A DNA stretch of 64,000 nucleotides from JACKAN01 sp964502735. GTDB taxonomy: Bacteria > Bdellovibrionota > Bdellovibrionia > Bdellovibrionales > UBA1609. How positions within the stretch are numbered: position 1 is the first letter of the stretch; each line of letters opens with the position of its first letter. The position numbers were made by a program, and so were the translations under genes. Positions 17,190 through 25,885 of the stretch are shown piece after piece. The notes beneath the pieces were generated by a model. That model ran no database searches and had not been told where the DNA came from. It saw nothing but the letters and a program-made list of their open reading frames with translations. The stretch is taken from contig CAZCYD010000010.1 of NCBI GenBank assembly GCA_964502735.1, positions 1 to 64,000 of the forward strand. The letters run 5' to 3'.

Positions 17190-17468
17190 ATGGTCGAATC
17201 CCCACACGTTGCAAGTGAAGTCAAAATTAACCTGTTGAAAAATGGAGTGAATTTTATCTTGTTAGCACCTGTCGGAATCGTATCAGATGGTGGAGAAGTT
17301 GATATTCAAGAAAAACAAGAGCTTCTTAATTCAAGAGAAATGATTACTAATGGAGCTATCGTAAACACTGTCAATTCATATGGGCTTGCAACACTAGCTT
17401 CAAGTCAAAGTACAATTAAAGCCCTCAATACTTTGACTGAAGTTACCGTAAATTCTGCTGCTTATTGA
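17190..17468 (+). CDS. Possible 92-residue orphan ORF just after tRNA-Leu
   Basis: An open frame from ATG 17190 encodes about 92 residues of unremarkable composition (GVNFILLAPVGIVSDGGEVD, then many Ser/Thr/Asn). No ribosome site precedes the ATG, and the frame is open through the tRNA itself, so openness is weak evidence. It may be the C-terminal remnant of a gene truncated by integration at the tRNA 3' end, or may not be expressed. No family recognised. Confidence 0.35.
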   Translation: MVESPHVASEVKINLLKNGVNFILLAPVGIVSDGGEVDIQEKQELLNSREMITNGAIVNTVNSYGLATLASSQSTIKALNTLTEVTVNSAAY

Positions 17469-17555
17469 GTTCGAATTTTATTTGGTTTTGAGTTTATTAA
17501 CGAGCTCTTGCAGCTCAGGAAGAAAAAATTGGGTAAAGTCGTAAACTTGCTTAGC

Positions 17556-17578
17556 AACCACCGTTTAAAACGGTGGGT
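17556..17578. mobile_element. IS200/IS605-type end hairpin (possible scar)
   Basis: CCACCGTTT (17558-17566) and AAACGGTGG (17568-17576) form perfect 9-bp arms around a single A. Flanking AA and GTT extend the stem with one bulged G. Small subterminal hairpins of this CCACCG...CGGTGG type are common at IS200/IS605 ends. No TnpA or TnpB remnant is visible, so at most a solo end remains. It could also serve as a two-way terminator between the flanking convergent genes. Confidence 0.4.
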
Positions 17579-17619
17579 TTCGGAAATTCTGAGTTTCTGG
17601 ATATAAATCAACAACTGAG

Positions 17620-18762
17620 CTAAAAAGAAGATTGAATAGCCGTGACCGCGTACCAAGTTGTATTCAGCCCATGAAGAGGACCGAGTTGGTCGTTGTAAAT
17701 GGGAACACCCGCTTCAATAACAGCGCGAAAAAGTGGGCCGAGGTATATGCCAGTTTTTAGGCCAACCTGAGCCGACCAGCGAGCGCCAGAAGCCGCAAAA
17801 ATATCGCCAGTTTCCTTTTCAGCTAGAGGATTAGAAAAGGCTTGAGATGGAGGTCCTCCTCTTTCTCCTGCATAAGTTCCAGTTCTTCCATGTTGACCGG
17901 CAGAACTCCTCTCAAAAGCTCTATAATTGGAAGGTCCGGGCCTTGAACCCTCAGGTGGGCGAGCTGAGGATCTGGCCGCAGCGGTAGCGCGATTGTTGTA
18001 TTCGGTCACATTTTCTGACCCTACAACCTCACGCCAATTTTTATAGTAGAGACTACCGGTCAGTGCAACATACCGATTAATCCAGTACCCACTTGAAAGA
18101 GTGGCTGTGATTTCGTCGCCCAATCTGTAGTCTAAGTCATTACGTCCCGTTCTTATATAGCCTTGAATGCGAGCATTAAAGTCCCAGCTTTCAACTTTTT
18201 GGCGATAGTAGACAACTGGAGAAAAATCGTAAGTTCCCGACCCCAGCTGTCCTTGGTAAGATACAAGTCTGCCATTAGAAGTTTTTTCTTGATAGTTGCC
18301 AGTTGGGAGGCTGAGATTCAAAGAAACAAGAAACATGCCTTTGTTTTCTAAAATGAACTCTTTGCCAACACCTATGAGGGTGTCGCTTAGGCCTTCTGTG
18401 CTGGCATCAATTGTAGAAGGCATACCTGGAAAGGTAAGGGCCGACTTTAGTGTGATGTCATTTTTTAGGTGCCTACCTGAAACAGAAAATGAATAGGAAT
18501 CTGATATTTTATAATTGAGGCCAAAGGAGTGAGTCGATACAGTTAAACTTTCGGGTTGATAGAGGTAATTAGAGCTGAGCTCTCCCTCAAATTGGCGGTG
18601 GGTATAGCTATAATGCGTGCTTAATCTTTTTGTCGGAGTGGCGAGTTTTGCCGTAGTTATAGCTTTTTCTTCAAAATTTTCTTTGGCTTGAGATTGAGTG
18701 GCATAAATCATAGCCAGCAATATCACGGCTACAGTAAAGGCTCTGTATATAGCACCTAACAT
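17620..18762 (-). CDS. Outer-membrane beta-barrel protein with hydrophilic loop insert
   Basis: From the ATG at 18762 (AGGGG site 8 nt upstream) the product has a signal peptide (AFTVAVILLAMIYATQSQA) and then a chain of amphipathic strands ending in QSSF, a barrel-type C-terminus. The pattern LSDTLIGVGKEF followed by LSLPTGNY resembles the Phenol_MetA_deg-type transporter barrels; I treat that as a resemblance. Between about residues 255 and 320 lies a low-complexity Arg/Ser/Pro/Gly-rich stretch (ATAAARSSARPPEGSRPGPS) unlike the strands, probably a long surface loop. A longer frame begins at 18846 but would add a non-signal extension. No operon partner. Confidence 0.7.
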   Translation of the reverse strand: MLGAIYRAFTVAVILLAMIYATQSQAKENFEEKAITTAKLATPTKRLSTHYSYTHRQFEGELSSNYLYQPESLTVSTHSFGLNYKISDSYSFSVSGRHLKNDITLKSALTFPGMPSTIDASTEGLSDTLIGVGKEFILENKGMFLVSLNLSLPTGNYQEKTSNGRLVSYQGQLGSGTYDFSPVVYYRQKVESWDFNARIQGYIRTGRNDLDYRLGDEITATLSSGYWINRYVALTGSLYYKNWREVVGSENVTEYNNRATAAARSSARPPEGSRPGPSNYRAFERSSAGQHGRTGTYAGERGGPPSQAFSNPLAEKETGDIFAASGARWSAQVGLKTGIYLGPLFRAVIEAGVPIYNDQLGPLHGLNTTWYAVTAIQSSF

Positions 18763-18894
18763 TAAAATTTCCCCTGGTTTCCTGTGAATTACACTTGGCA
18801 AGGGTCTACTCCTCTCGAATACAAGTGTAAACATAATATTTCGCAATAATGAAGGGATTACATGGTGATGTTGCCATTGACCTTTTAGCTGCTG

Positions 18895-20517
18895 GTGTTA
18901 GCATTAAAACTAATGAAGATGAATCAAGTTAGGGATTATTTTTCTATTATTGACTTATTTAGAGGCTTTAACGCCTTCCAGTTAACAGCTCTTGAGAAGC
19001 ACTGCAAGGTTGTGCAAATCCCTGGAGGCGATGTCATTTTGTCGCAAGGTGACCTCAATAAAAGTTTATATGTACTTTTAAGTGGAAAATTGGGGGTTCG
19101 TGTCGACGGGAATAATGTGGCGGCAATGGATTCTATGGGAGAGATCATAGGAGAAATGAGTGTTGTTACAGGGGCTCCGATTTCTGCTACAATATTGGCC
19201 GAAACAGATGCTAAGTTAATTGAGATAGATCTTTTGGCTCTAAATTTAACCCTAGGTGACAAGAAAGAAGAGTTTAATTCAGCCTTATTTAAGGCTTTTG
19301 CCGTGAGTTTAGCAGATAAGCTGAGAACCACGAATCAAAAAGCGAAATATTTTGAAGACGTTAGTGATAAACACTTGAGTGAAATCTATCGTGGCCAGAA
19401 AATTGCTTTAAAGAGGCTCCAGGATGTAACCTCACAATATTTGCCTCAACTCAAAAGTAATCTTACAAAAATTGAAGATCAGAGTTCTAATCGCATTAGT
19501 GAGAGTTTAGGTCAGATTGAGTTAATTGAAAAAAATTTGGAGCCAATTGTTTCAAGTTTTAATGCCTCTCTTCTAAAAAAAAATAAAAAGGTGCTTTTAG
19601 CTGAGTCTAACAAGAGAGAGCAATCCATTGCAAAAATGGCATTGGGTGGAACGGGGATTGAGCTGGATATTGCCTCTCATATCAATGAAGCCAGGGAATT
19701 AATTGCAACCCATAGCTACGATATTGTTTTTGTCAGTATAGAAATGATTGAAATTATTTCTATGCCAGCGGAGGGGCAAAATTCACAATATGCATTGATG
19801 ATTTCAGAGGCTTTAAGAGATCATATACCTAGACTAAGAGCCTTAAAACAACTACCCAATATTGTATCTAGAGATTCAAGCGACCGCCTTTTTACAAGTA
19901 AAAACATTGTGACAACAGTATCTAAGTTGGCAGGGAAGGACATTTTTGGTTTGGGAAAGTATTTGGCATGGGGAGTGGATTTACAGTCTCATGAAGTTAC
20001 GGGAAGCGAAATGAGAAAAAACCTTAACATGCATATGCGACACTATTTTGAAAAATTGGGGGTACGATCATCAAGACTAGATAGTATATCGACAGTTGCC
20101 GAAGAATTATTGATGAACGCCATTTATGATGCGCCGACGGATAAAAATGGAAAGCCAATATATAATCATTTAGATAGGTCTACTCATTCCATAGAGCTGC
20201 ATAAGGATCAGTTTGGCAAATTTTCTTACGGGACTGATGGAGTGCTAATCGGTATTTCCGTGGAGGACCCTTACGGAGCTTTAAATGGTCACATCGTTAT
20301 CAATTATTTGGATAGTTGTTATTCTGGTGCGGCAGGTAGTCTTAATACTGAAAAGGGTGGAGCGGGTAGAGGGCTTCATATGATAATTGAGCTGTCTGAT
20401 TTTGTAGTCTTTAATATAAAAAAAGGTGTTAGAACAGAAATCATAGCTCTTTTTCATTTGGACAACAAAAGTTCAATGGAGAGAGCAACTAATTTTCATT
20501 ACTTTTATGAGGTTTAA
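18895..20517 (+). CDS. cNMP-binding / receiver-like / GHKL ATPase fusion protein
   Basis: Three regions are visible. Residues about 15-135 form a cyclic-nucleotide-binding domain (VILSQGDLNKSLYVLLSG, GEIIGEMSVVTGAPISATI). Residues about 230-310 look like a response-regulator receiver (KKVLLAESNKREQSIAKMAL), but the acidic pocket is AES and the phosphoacceptor strand reads VFVSIEM, so it is probably not phosphorylated. Residues about 395-525 resemble a GHKL ATPase of the RsbW/anti-sigma type: AEELLMNAIYDAP as N-box, VEDPYGAL, and GGAGRGLHMI as the glycine lid. No DHp histidine domain is seen. It may sense a nucleotide and phosphorylate or bind a partner. GTG at 18895 is the longest start; ATG at 18913 or 18919 is equally possible. 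Its stop abuts the next start. Confidence 0.8.
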   Translation: MLALKLMKMNQVRDYFSIIDLFRGFNAFQLTALEKHCKVVQIPGGDVILSQGDLNKSLYVLLSGKLGVRVDGNNVAAMDSMGEIIGEMSVVTGAPISATILAETDAKLIEIDLLALNLTLGDKKEEFNSALFKAFAVSLADKLRTTNQKAKYFEDVSDKHLSEIYRGQKIALKRLQDVTSQYLPQLKSNLTKIEDQSSNRISESLGQIELIEKNLEPIVSSFNASLLKKNKKVLLAESNKREQSIAKMALGGTGIELDIASHINEARELIATHSYDIVFVSIEMIEIISMPAEGQNSQYALMISEALRDHIPRLRALKQLPNIVSRDSSDRLFTSKNIVTTVSKLAGKDIFGLGKYLAWGVDLQSHEVTGSEMRKNLNMHMRHYFEKLGVRSSRLDSISTVAEELLMNAIYDAPTDKNGKPIYNHLDRSTHSIELHKDQFGKFSYGTDGVLIGISVEDPYGALNGHIVINYLDSCYSGAAGSLNTEKGGAGRGLHMIIELSDFVVFNIKKGVRTEIIALFHLDNKSSMERATNFHYFYEV

Positions 20518-21510
20518 GTGCCTATTCGTGAAGAAAAATTGGTTCATTACGCAATTTTGCTAATAGCCGGCATATTAATTACTCAGGGGCTTATATTTAC
20601 AAAATCTATATTGTTGCCATTCATTTTTTCTTTATTCATTTACATTACTTTTTTCCCCATTGTCCAAAAGTTGGAAACTAAATACAAGGTACCACACGCA
20701 CTTTCCATTCTTATTGGTGGGGTTTTTGTTCTCTTAAGTGTGAGCTCGGTTTTAACCTTAACTTTTTATTCTTTGGCTAATTTTGCTGAAGATGCAAATA
20801 AGTACAGATCTCAAATTGCAGATCTGCTGGTTCGAGCCAGAGTTTTGTCAGACTTTTTGGGCGTTGACTTCAACTGGTCTGATTTGCAAAGTGAAATTAA
20901 ATCTCTTCCCATTCTGGATTGGATCAAAAATATAACAGGTGGGTTTATTGTTATAATTGGGAATATTTCTTTAGTAGCTATATTTAGTATGTTTCTCTTT
21001 TTGGGAGGAGGGAGAGCTCAAACCAAATCCCAAGTGTTGTTAGAAATAGAAGAGAAAACCTCAAAATACATAGTTACGAAATTTACAATTTCACTGATTA
21101 CGGCTCTTTTGGTGGGATTTATTTTATTGATTTTTGATGTGGAGCTTTTATTCTTATTTGTCCTTTTAACTTTTCTACTAAATTTTATTCCCAATGTCGG
21201 ATCGCTTATTGCTATTTTATTACCGGTTCCCGTGCTTTATTTGCAATTTGGTTTCAGTTTCAACTTCTGGTGCGTCTTAATAATGACTTCATCTGTACAA
21301 ATGATTTTAGGAAACGTTATTGAGCCAAAATTTATGGGTGAATCTATGGATATTCATCCTATTTGCATCTTAATATTTTTAATGTTTTGGGGTCTAGTGT
21401 GGGGAGTTCAGGGCATGTTTTTGGCTGTTCCCATTTCGGCTGTTATAAAAATTGTTTTTGCCCAATTTGAAATCACTCAACCTTTGGCTAGATTAATGTC
21501 AGCCAAGTAG
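20518..21510 (+). CDS. AI-2E family transporter (PerM/TqsA-like)
   Basis: This is a polytopic inner-membrane protein of 330 residues with about eight hydrophobic segments arranged as in the AI-2E/UPF0118 family. Landmarks are SILLPFIFSLFIYITFFPIV near the N-terminus, the segment FIPNVGSLIAILLPVP, and the C-terminal EPKFMGESMDIHPICILI followed by GLVWGVQGMFLAVPI. Members export quorum signals, antiport Na+/H+ or have unknown substrates. The GTG start lies immediately after the stop of the cNMP-GHKL fusion, implying translational coupling and a possible functional link. Confidence 0.9.
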   Translation: MPIREEKLVHYAILLIAGILITQGLIFTKSILLPFIFSLFIYITFFPIVQKLETKYKVPHALSILIGGVFVLLSVSSVLTLTFYSLANFAEDANKYRSQIADLLVRARVLSDFLGVDFNWSDLQSEIKSLPILDWIKNITGGFIVIIGNISLVAIFSMFLFLGGGRAQTKSQVLLEIEEKTSKYIVTKFTISLITALLVGFILLIFDVELLFLFVLLTFLLNFIPNVGSLIAILLPVPVLYLQFGFSFNFWCVLIMTSSVQMILGNVIEPKFMGESMDIHPICILIFLMFWGLVWGVQGMFLAVPISAVIKIVFAQFEITQPLARLMSAK

Positions 21511-21645
21511 GGTTTTATATCAAAGCTAATATTTTATCTATCTTACGGAAAGATTTCTTCCGATGAGAATAAAATAGAAAAATTGAATTTTAAGACCATT
21601 TGAAAATTTATTGTGCCTTTTGGTAAACTGTCGTGCTGGGTAAAA

Positions 21646-23190
21646 ATGAAGAGTGAGTCAAATATAAATCTAATGTTTAGTCACCTTATCGAATACTACG
21701 GGAATCTTCATGTTCCAATTTTAGTTTTAGATCGTAATTTGCAGACCGTTTATTTAAATGAATCTGCGGAAGATCTTTTAGGGTATACATCAGAGGCTTT
21801 AGAAAGAGTTGGTTTTTTAAATATCTTTTCTTCTAAAACTCAGCAGCAGGTAGAGTCTTCTGTACAGATAGTTTTGGAAAATCCAAAATCAGCGGTGCAG
21901 GCTTTGACAGATGTAAAAATAAGGAAGAAGAGCGGCAAAACTGTACATGTCAATTTCAGCGTAAAATGCTTGATGACGAATGACTATATTGTAGTTTCAT
22001 TACATGATTTGACGGAACTCATGTTGGCGCAAAGAGAAAAAGACACTTATATGAGAGAGTTGAATCACATCTCCAAACTTGCAGACATAGGTCGGTTGAC
22101 GGCGGGTGTAGCTCATGAACTTAATAATCCTCTTATGATTATTCGGGGCTTTGCAGAAAACATTCAGTTATTAATTGACCAAGGTGGTACTAACAAAAAA
22201 GAGATTTTGTCTCAAGTCGACCCCATAGTTAAAGCCTCTGATCGTATGGCAAAAATTATTAGTACAATGATGAAATTTTCTAGGGATGATGAAGTCTTGA
22301 TGGTTCACGTAGACCTGTGGGAAATTGTAGAGGACACTTTAGTGTTCATGCGCAACCGCTTATCTGAGTCTGGTATTCAGGTAGAGAGAGACTTGCGCTC
22401 TCCTCTTTGTGTAGTGAAATGCGATCCTAATCAGATAGAGCAAATCATTTTAAATATACTATCAAATGCAATTCATGCTCTAGAGAGTGTTCCAGAAAGC
22501 AATCGAAAAATAAGAATCACTCTAGATACTAAGGAAAAAGTCGTTTTGGGAATATGGAACAACGGCCCTGAAATTTCAAATGAGATCAAAGATAAGGTTA
22601 TGACCCCATTCTTTACGACTAAGGGAGTGGGTGAAGGGACTGGATTGGGGCTTTCTTTAAGTTATGAAATAATGAAGGGTCACAATGGGGAGTTGAGTTT
22701 CTCAAGTGCAAAAGGAAAGGGTGTTGAGTTTTACTTAACCTTTCCTATTTCTGGAGTTCTTGATAGCTTCCAGAAAATTAGCAATAAAAGAAAAATTCTT
22801 GTTGTTGACGATGAAAGTTTTATTGTTGATCTATTAAGTCATAAACTTGCCAGATATGGTTATGATGTGCTTACAGCCAAAGATGGAGAAGAAGCTAAAA
22901 AAATTCTTTATTCATGTCCCGATATAGATTGTATTTTTACAGATATAAGAATGCCACATGTTGATGGGTTCCAATTAATTAAATATATAAAATCTATTCG
23001 TCCTCAGACACTTATTTATGCAATAAGTGGTTATGCGGGGAGAAGATCCTTAGAAATGAAAGTTAAAAGACTGGGTGTTCATGGTTTTTTGTCAAAGCCT
23101 ATCGATCACTTTCTTTTTTCTAAAGTTGTTAACGAAATAGAAGATCATTTTCGAGGGTTGGAAAGTAAAAAAACGGACCAAGCCAGCTAG
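21646..23190 (+). CDS. Hybrid sensor histidine kinase (PAS-HisKA-HATPase-REC)
   Basis: Domains in order are: a PAS domain (about residues 10-125, PILVLDRNLQTVYLNESAED), a HisKA helix with the phosphorylated histidine H157 in GVAHELNNPL, a HATPase with N-box NILSNAIHAL, WNNGPE, TPFFTTK and GEGTGLGLS, and a C-terminal receiver with acceptor D433 in FTDIRMP. There is no membrane segment, so it senses a cytoplasmic signal. GTG at 21613 would add 11 residues and has no better ribosome site; I prefer the ATG at 21646. It ends 5 nt from the convergent CheY-like gene, a likely phosphotransfer partner. Confidence 0.93.
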   Translation: MKSESNINLMFSHLIEYYGNLHVPILVLDRNLQTVYLNESAEDLLGYTSEALERVGFLNIFSSKTQQQVESSVQIVLENPKSAVQALTDVKIRKKSGKTVHVNFSVKCLMTNDYIVVSLHDLTELMLAQREKDTYMRELNHISKLADIGRLTAGVAHELNNPLMIIRGFAENIQLLIDQGGTNKKEILSQVDPIVKASDRMAKIISTMMKFSRDDEVLMVHVDLWEIVEDTLVFMRNRLSESGIQVERDLRSPLCVVKCDPNQIEQIILNILSNAIHALESVPESNRKIRITLDTKEKVVLGIWNNGPEISNEIKDKVMTPFFTTKGVGEGTGLGLSLSYEIMKGHNGELSFSSAKGKGVEFYLTFPISGVLDSFQKISNKRKILVVDDESFIVDLLSHKLARYGYDVLTAKDGEEAKKILYSCPDIDCIFTDIRMPHVDGFQLIKYIKSIRPQTLIYAISGYAGRRSLEMKVKRLGVHGFLSKPIDHFLFSKVVNEIEDHFRGLESKKTDQAS

Positions 23191-23195
23191 AGGGG

Positions 23196-23588
23196 TCAAA
23201 CGGCGGTTTTTTCGGGTGCTCCAATAAGAGTTTGAATTTTTTCAATAATGTCAGTGTGCTTTACTGGCTTTATCATTATGTTAATGATTCCCTTTTTCAT
23301 TGCTGTTACAAGTTTATCCCTCTCAGGTTGTCCAGTAATCATTAAAAAGTGAGCTTGAGAATTTAGGCTTTTAAACTCTGAAAAAAAATCGACACCATTC
23401 ATTTTCGGCATTTTTAGATCACATATAATTAGGTCAAAAGCTGTGCCAGATTTTAGTTTTTGCAGAGCTTGCATAGCCGTAGCCGCTACAGAAACTTGGT
23501 ATCCAAGTTTGGTAAATTTTGTTTCCAACATGAAGCGAATTTCTTCTTCGTCGTCTATAACTAGAATGTGCTTCCTAGATGTCCTCAT
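23196..23588 (-). CDS. Single-domain response regulator (CheY-like)
   Basis: A stand-alone receiver of 130 residues with the complete active site: the acidic pair D12-D13 in VIDDEEE, phosphoacceptor D57 in IICDLKMP, T84 in MITGQP and K107 in IMIKPV. There is no output domain, so it acts by protein contact or as a phosphate shuttle. Convergent with the hybrid kinase gene, it may be that kinase's target. The preceding gene on the same strand ends 65 nt upstream. Confidence 0.93.
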   Translation of the reverse strand: MRTSRKHILVIDDEEEIRFMLETKFTKLGYQVSVAATAMQALQKLKSGTAFDLIICDLKMPKMNGVDFFSEFKSLNSQAHFLMITGQPERDKLVTAMKKGIINIMIKPVKHTDIIEKIQTLIGAPEKTAV

Positions 23589-23653
23589 TTTCTTATGCTA
23601 ACAGATTATTAAGGTCATAATGAAAGAAAAAGAAGCGAGTGTCTCGAATTGAA

Positions 23654-25399
23654 CTAAAATCTGTACTCAGTTTCAAGATAGTAACGGTCAGCTCTGTCGT
23701 AGCGACCAAATATGCCGTCGCTTTTTCCGCTAAAGATGTCGCATCCCGCCGTGAAGTTAAGATTGTACAGTGGCTCCCACATAATTCGTGGCCTTAGAAG
23801 GTTGTCTCCTCTCTGTGTTCCTAAATGAGTCGTTATAATGGGGGTCAGTTTTGGTTTTGCAAAAAATTTTCTTATATCTATGGTCGCGAATTGTTCATTT
23901 TCGTCCACCATAAGATCAGGGGTGTGATCTAGGACGCTCCTTACAACATATTGTAGAGTCAGATCTAAATTTGGTAGTATTTTAGGTTTAATTTGAAAGG
24001 CATAATTAAGAGTGTCTTTATTGACTAAACCCTCTCTGACATTAGAAAAAGTTGTAGGGGCCCAGTCGTTTTTGCCATATACGGCCTCAGCATGAATGTC
24101 ATATTTGCCAAGTTGAAGGTCAAAAGTAGCACCAATCTGATTGATCATAAAATGATTTTCTTCAATAGAGGCGATATTGCCTGAAAGCAGAGTTCTTTTA
24201 TATCTGGGCTCAACATGAACTTTTTTTAAGTAGAAGAGGCTTCCTTGGAATTTTTCTTCTTCAAGTGAATAGCGAAAGCCATAACCCATTTCATTTTTAG
24301 GTGAAGACGGGCGAGTATCAATAAGAGTATTGGGTGCATATTGGTTTTTTTCAATGGGGAAAAATATTGAGCCCAATCTTCCATTTCTATTGGTAGACGG
24401 AGTTGGAAGCCATAGGACTTCAAAATTATGATTTAAAAAGTTCAGGTGAAAGTTGAGGGCTAAAACAGGAAGATCTATGTTTTCGTCTCTTGGTAAAATA
24501 AAATCTCTCAAGTCTTTTGGGCTCACAACGTCGGCTACATAGGCATCTATAAGATTGCCCCACTTTAAATTGAGCCATCCTGTTTTAATGTACCAATTTT
24601 TATCGTGGTGCTTCCAAAAAATTTCGTTTGGTAAAAAGTTAACTTGTTGATCATTTTTCACGCTATTTGGATAATTGTCTTCGAGATCAAAAGTGGCATC
24701 GTAAACAAGACGAAATGAGGTTTTCCATTCATTATTTTTGAACTTGTCTGATATATCAAAGTGAAAAAAGTTTTTAGCCTTATGCCAAGACCCTGGAGTG
24801 TTCGTGCTGTAGGCCATTTCATTTATATATTTAAATCTAAAATCAGCTGATTTAAATTTTTCTATATTTTGCGATGTCCAGTTTTTTGTCTGTAAAGGCC
24901 TATTGAGTTGAAGAGCGAAAACTTGTGTCATCCTAGGAGGGTTCTGTATAATTTGGTTGTATGAAACTTCATGATTTTGAAGTTTCAGAAGGTGGATGTC
25001 CAAAATTGAGTCGTCAAAAAAAGGAGAGGAGATTGCACTCCACTTGGAACCATTTTTCGCAATAGAGTGTGAGATTTTTTGATGTCGCAATTTTTCAGAT
25101 ATGTTTTTAAGTTGATTGCGATCGAGAGCTTCGGCAAAAATAATTTGTTTAGAGGGCAAAGTTATATTGGAAGTGTAGAGCTTAGTTGTCCATCCCTCCT
25201 GCTTAAACTGATTCTCAGATGATTTGGCCTCGCTTTGCAGTGAGAAGTAATATATTTTTTCATCCATGTCCTTTTGATGAGTCAGCTCCCAATCTTGAGC
25301 AAAGGAAGTTAGAGAGACCAAAAAAGTTAGTTTTATGAAACAGGTGAAAATATATAAATTAAAACTAGAAGTGAAACTTGGCATTAGTGAGCTTAGCAT
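23654..25399 (-). CDS. DUF1302-like outer-membrane protein with N-terminal SPOR-like segment
   Basis: The 581-residue product has a signal peptide (about residues 16-34, ending SFAQ). A region of about 70 residues follows whose pattern (YYFSLQSEAKSSENQFKQEGW ... EALDRNQLKNISEKL, discontinuous) resembles a SPOR domain, the septal denuded-glycan binder. The rest is strand-rich and includes KTGWLNLKWGNL followed by DVVSPKDLRDFILPRDENID, typical of DUF1302 outer-membrane proteins, and ends with the barrel-like YLETEYRF. A SPOR-plus-barrel arrangement would tie an outer-membrane channel to peptidoglycan; that is inference. Its start overlaps the greB stop (TAATG). Confidence 0.75.
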   Translation of the reverse strand: MLSSLMPSFTSSFNLYIFTCFIKLTFLVSLTSFAQDWELTHQKDMDEKIYYFSLQSEAKSSENQFKQEGWTTKLYTSNITLPSKQIIFAEALDRNQLKNISEKLRHQKISHSIAKNGSKWSAISSPFFDDSILDIHLLKLQNHEVSYNQIIQNPPRMTQVFALQLNRPLQTKNWTSQNIEKFKSADFRFKYINEMAYSTNTPGSWHKAKNFFHFDISDKFKNNEWKTSFRLVYDATFDLEDNYPNSVKNDQQVNFLPNEIFWKHHDKNWYIKTGWLNLKWGNLIDAYVADVVSPKDLRDFILPRDENIDLPVLALNFHLNFLNHNFEVLWLPTPSTNRNGRLGSIFFPIEKNQYAPNTLIDTRPSSPKNEMGYGFRYSLEEEKFQGSLFYLKKVHVEPRYKRTLLSGNIASIEENHFMINQIGATFDLQLGKYDIHAEAVYGKNDWAPTTFSNVREGLVNKDTLNYAFQIKPKILPNLDLTLQYVVRSVLDHTPDLMVDENEQFATIDIRKFFAKPKLTPIITTHLGTQRGDNLLRPRIMWEPLYNLNFTAGCDIFSGKSDGIFGRYDRADRYYLETEYRF

Positions 25400-25878
25400 T
25401 ATTTATACTCCAGATTTATGATTTCAAAAAAGCTTGTACCGCTGGGCTTTGTTAGTTTAACTTCCTCCCCGACTTTTTTACCTAACATGGCCTTTCCAAG
25501 AGGTGATACCCATGAAATTTTATTTTCACTGGGGTTTGATTCATCTTCACCTACAATTTGGTACACTCTAATTTTATCATTTTCATCCATGAGTTGAACG
25601 GTGGCTCCAAAAACAACGTATTCAGATTGTACACTCCTGGGTTCAATCACTTGAGCCGACTCAATGCGATCTCGCAAGAACTTAAGGCGTTTGTCGATTT
25701 CTCTCAATCGCCTCTTTCCATAGATGTAATCGCCGTTTTCACTTCGATCACCATTGCCGGCGGCCCAAGCTATAGTTTCCACAAGCTTTGGTCGCTCGAT
25801 TTGAAAGAGATCGCGAAATTCTTGTTGGAGTTTTTTGAATCCCTCAGTCGTAATATAGTTAGGTGTTGATGTGCCCAT
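25399..25878 (-). CDS. greB: Transcription elongation factor GreB
   Basis: GreB binds the RNA polymerase secondary channel and stimulates cleavage of backtracked RNA. From the ATG at 25878 the product has 159 residues, matching E. coli GreB. The N-terminal coiled coil carries the acidic tip motif in GDRSENGDYIYGKRRLREIDKR, followed by the C-terminal FKBP-like domain with SPLGKAMLGKKVGEEV. The longer frame to 25959 overlaps the upstream lipoprotein gene and is rejected. It is the middle gene of a three-gene operon with the PEGA lipoprotein and the DUF1302-like gene. Confidence 0.95.
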   Translation of the reverse strand: MGTSTPNYITTEGFKKLQQEFRDLFQIERPKLVETIAWAAGNGDRSENGDYIYGKRRLREIDKRLKFLRDRIESAQVIEPRSVQSEYVVFGATVQLMDENDKIRVYQIVGEDESNPSENKISWVSPLGKAMLGKKVGEEVKLTKPSGTSFFEIINLEYK

Positions 25879-25885
25879 GTTGATT

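Noticed and set aside
16995..17468. 157-codon frame running through the tRNA-Leu gene
   Set aside because: Its first 65 codons include the whole tRNA and have no ribosome site; only the part from 17190 is kept, at low confidence.
18849..18932. 27-codon ORF overlapping the cNMP-GHKL start
   Set aside because: No ribosome site and it lies in another frame over the gene's first codons; coding is not supported.
21546..21562. CGGAA...TTCCG hairpin after the AI-2E gene as a terminator
   Set aside because: Only a 5-bp stem with no U tract.
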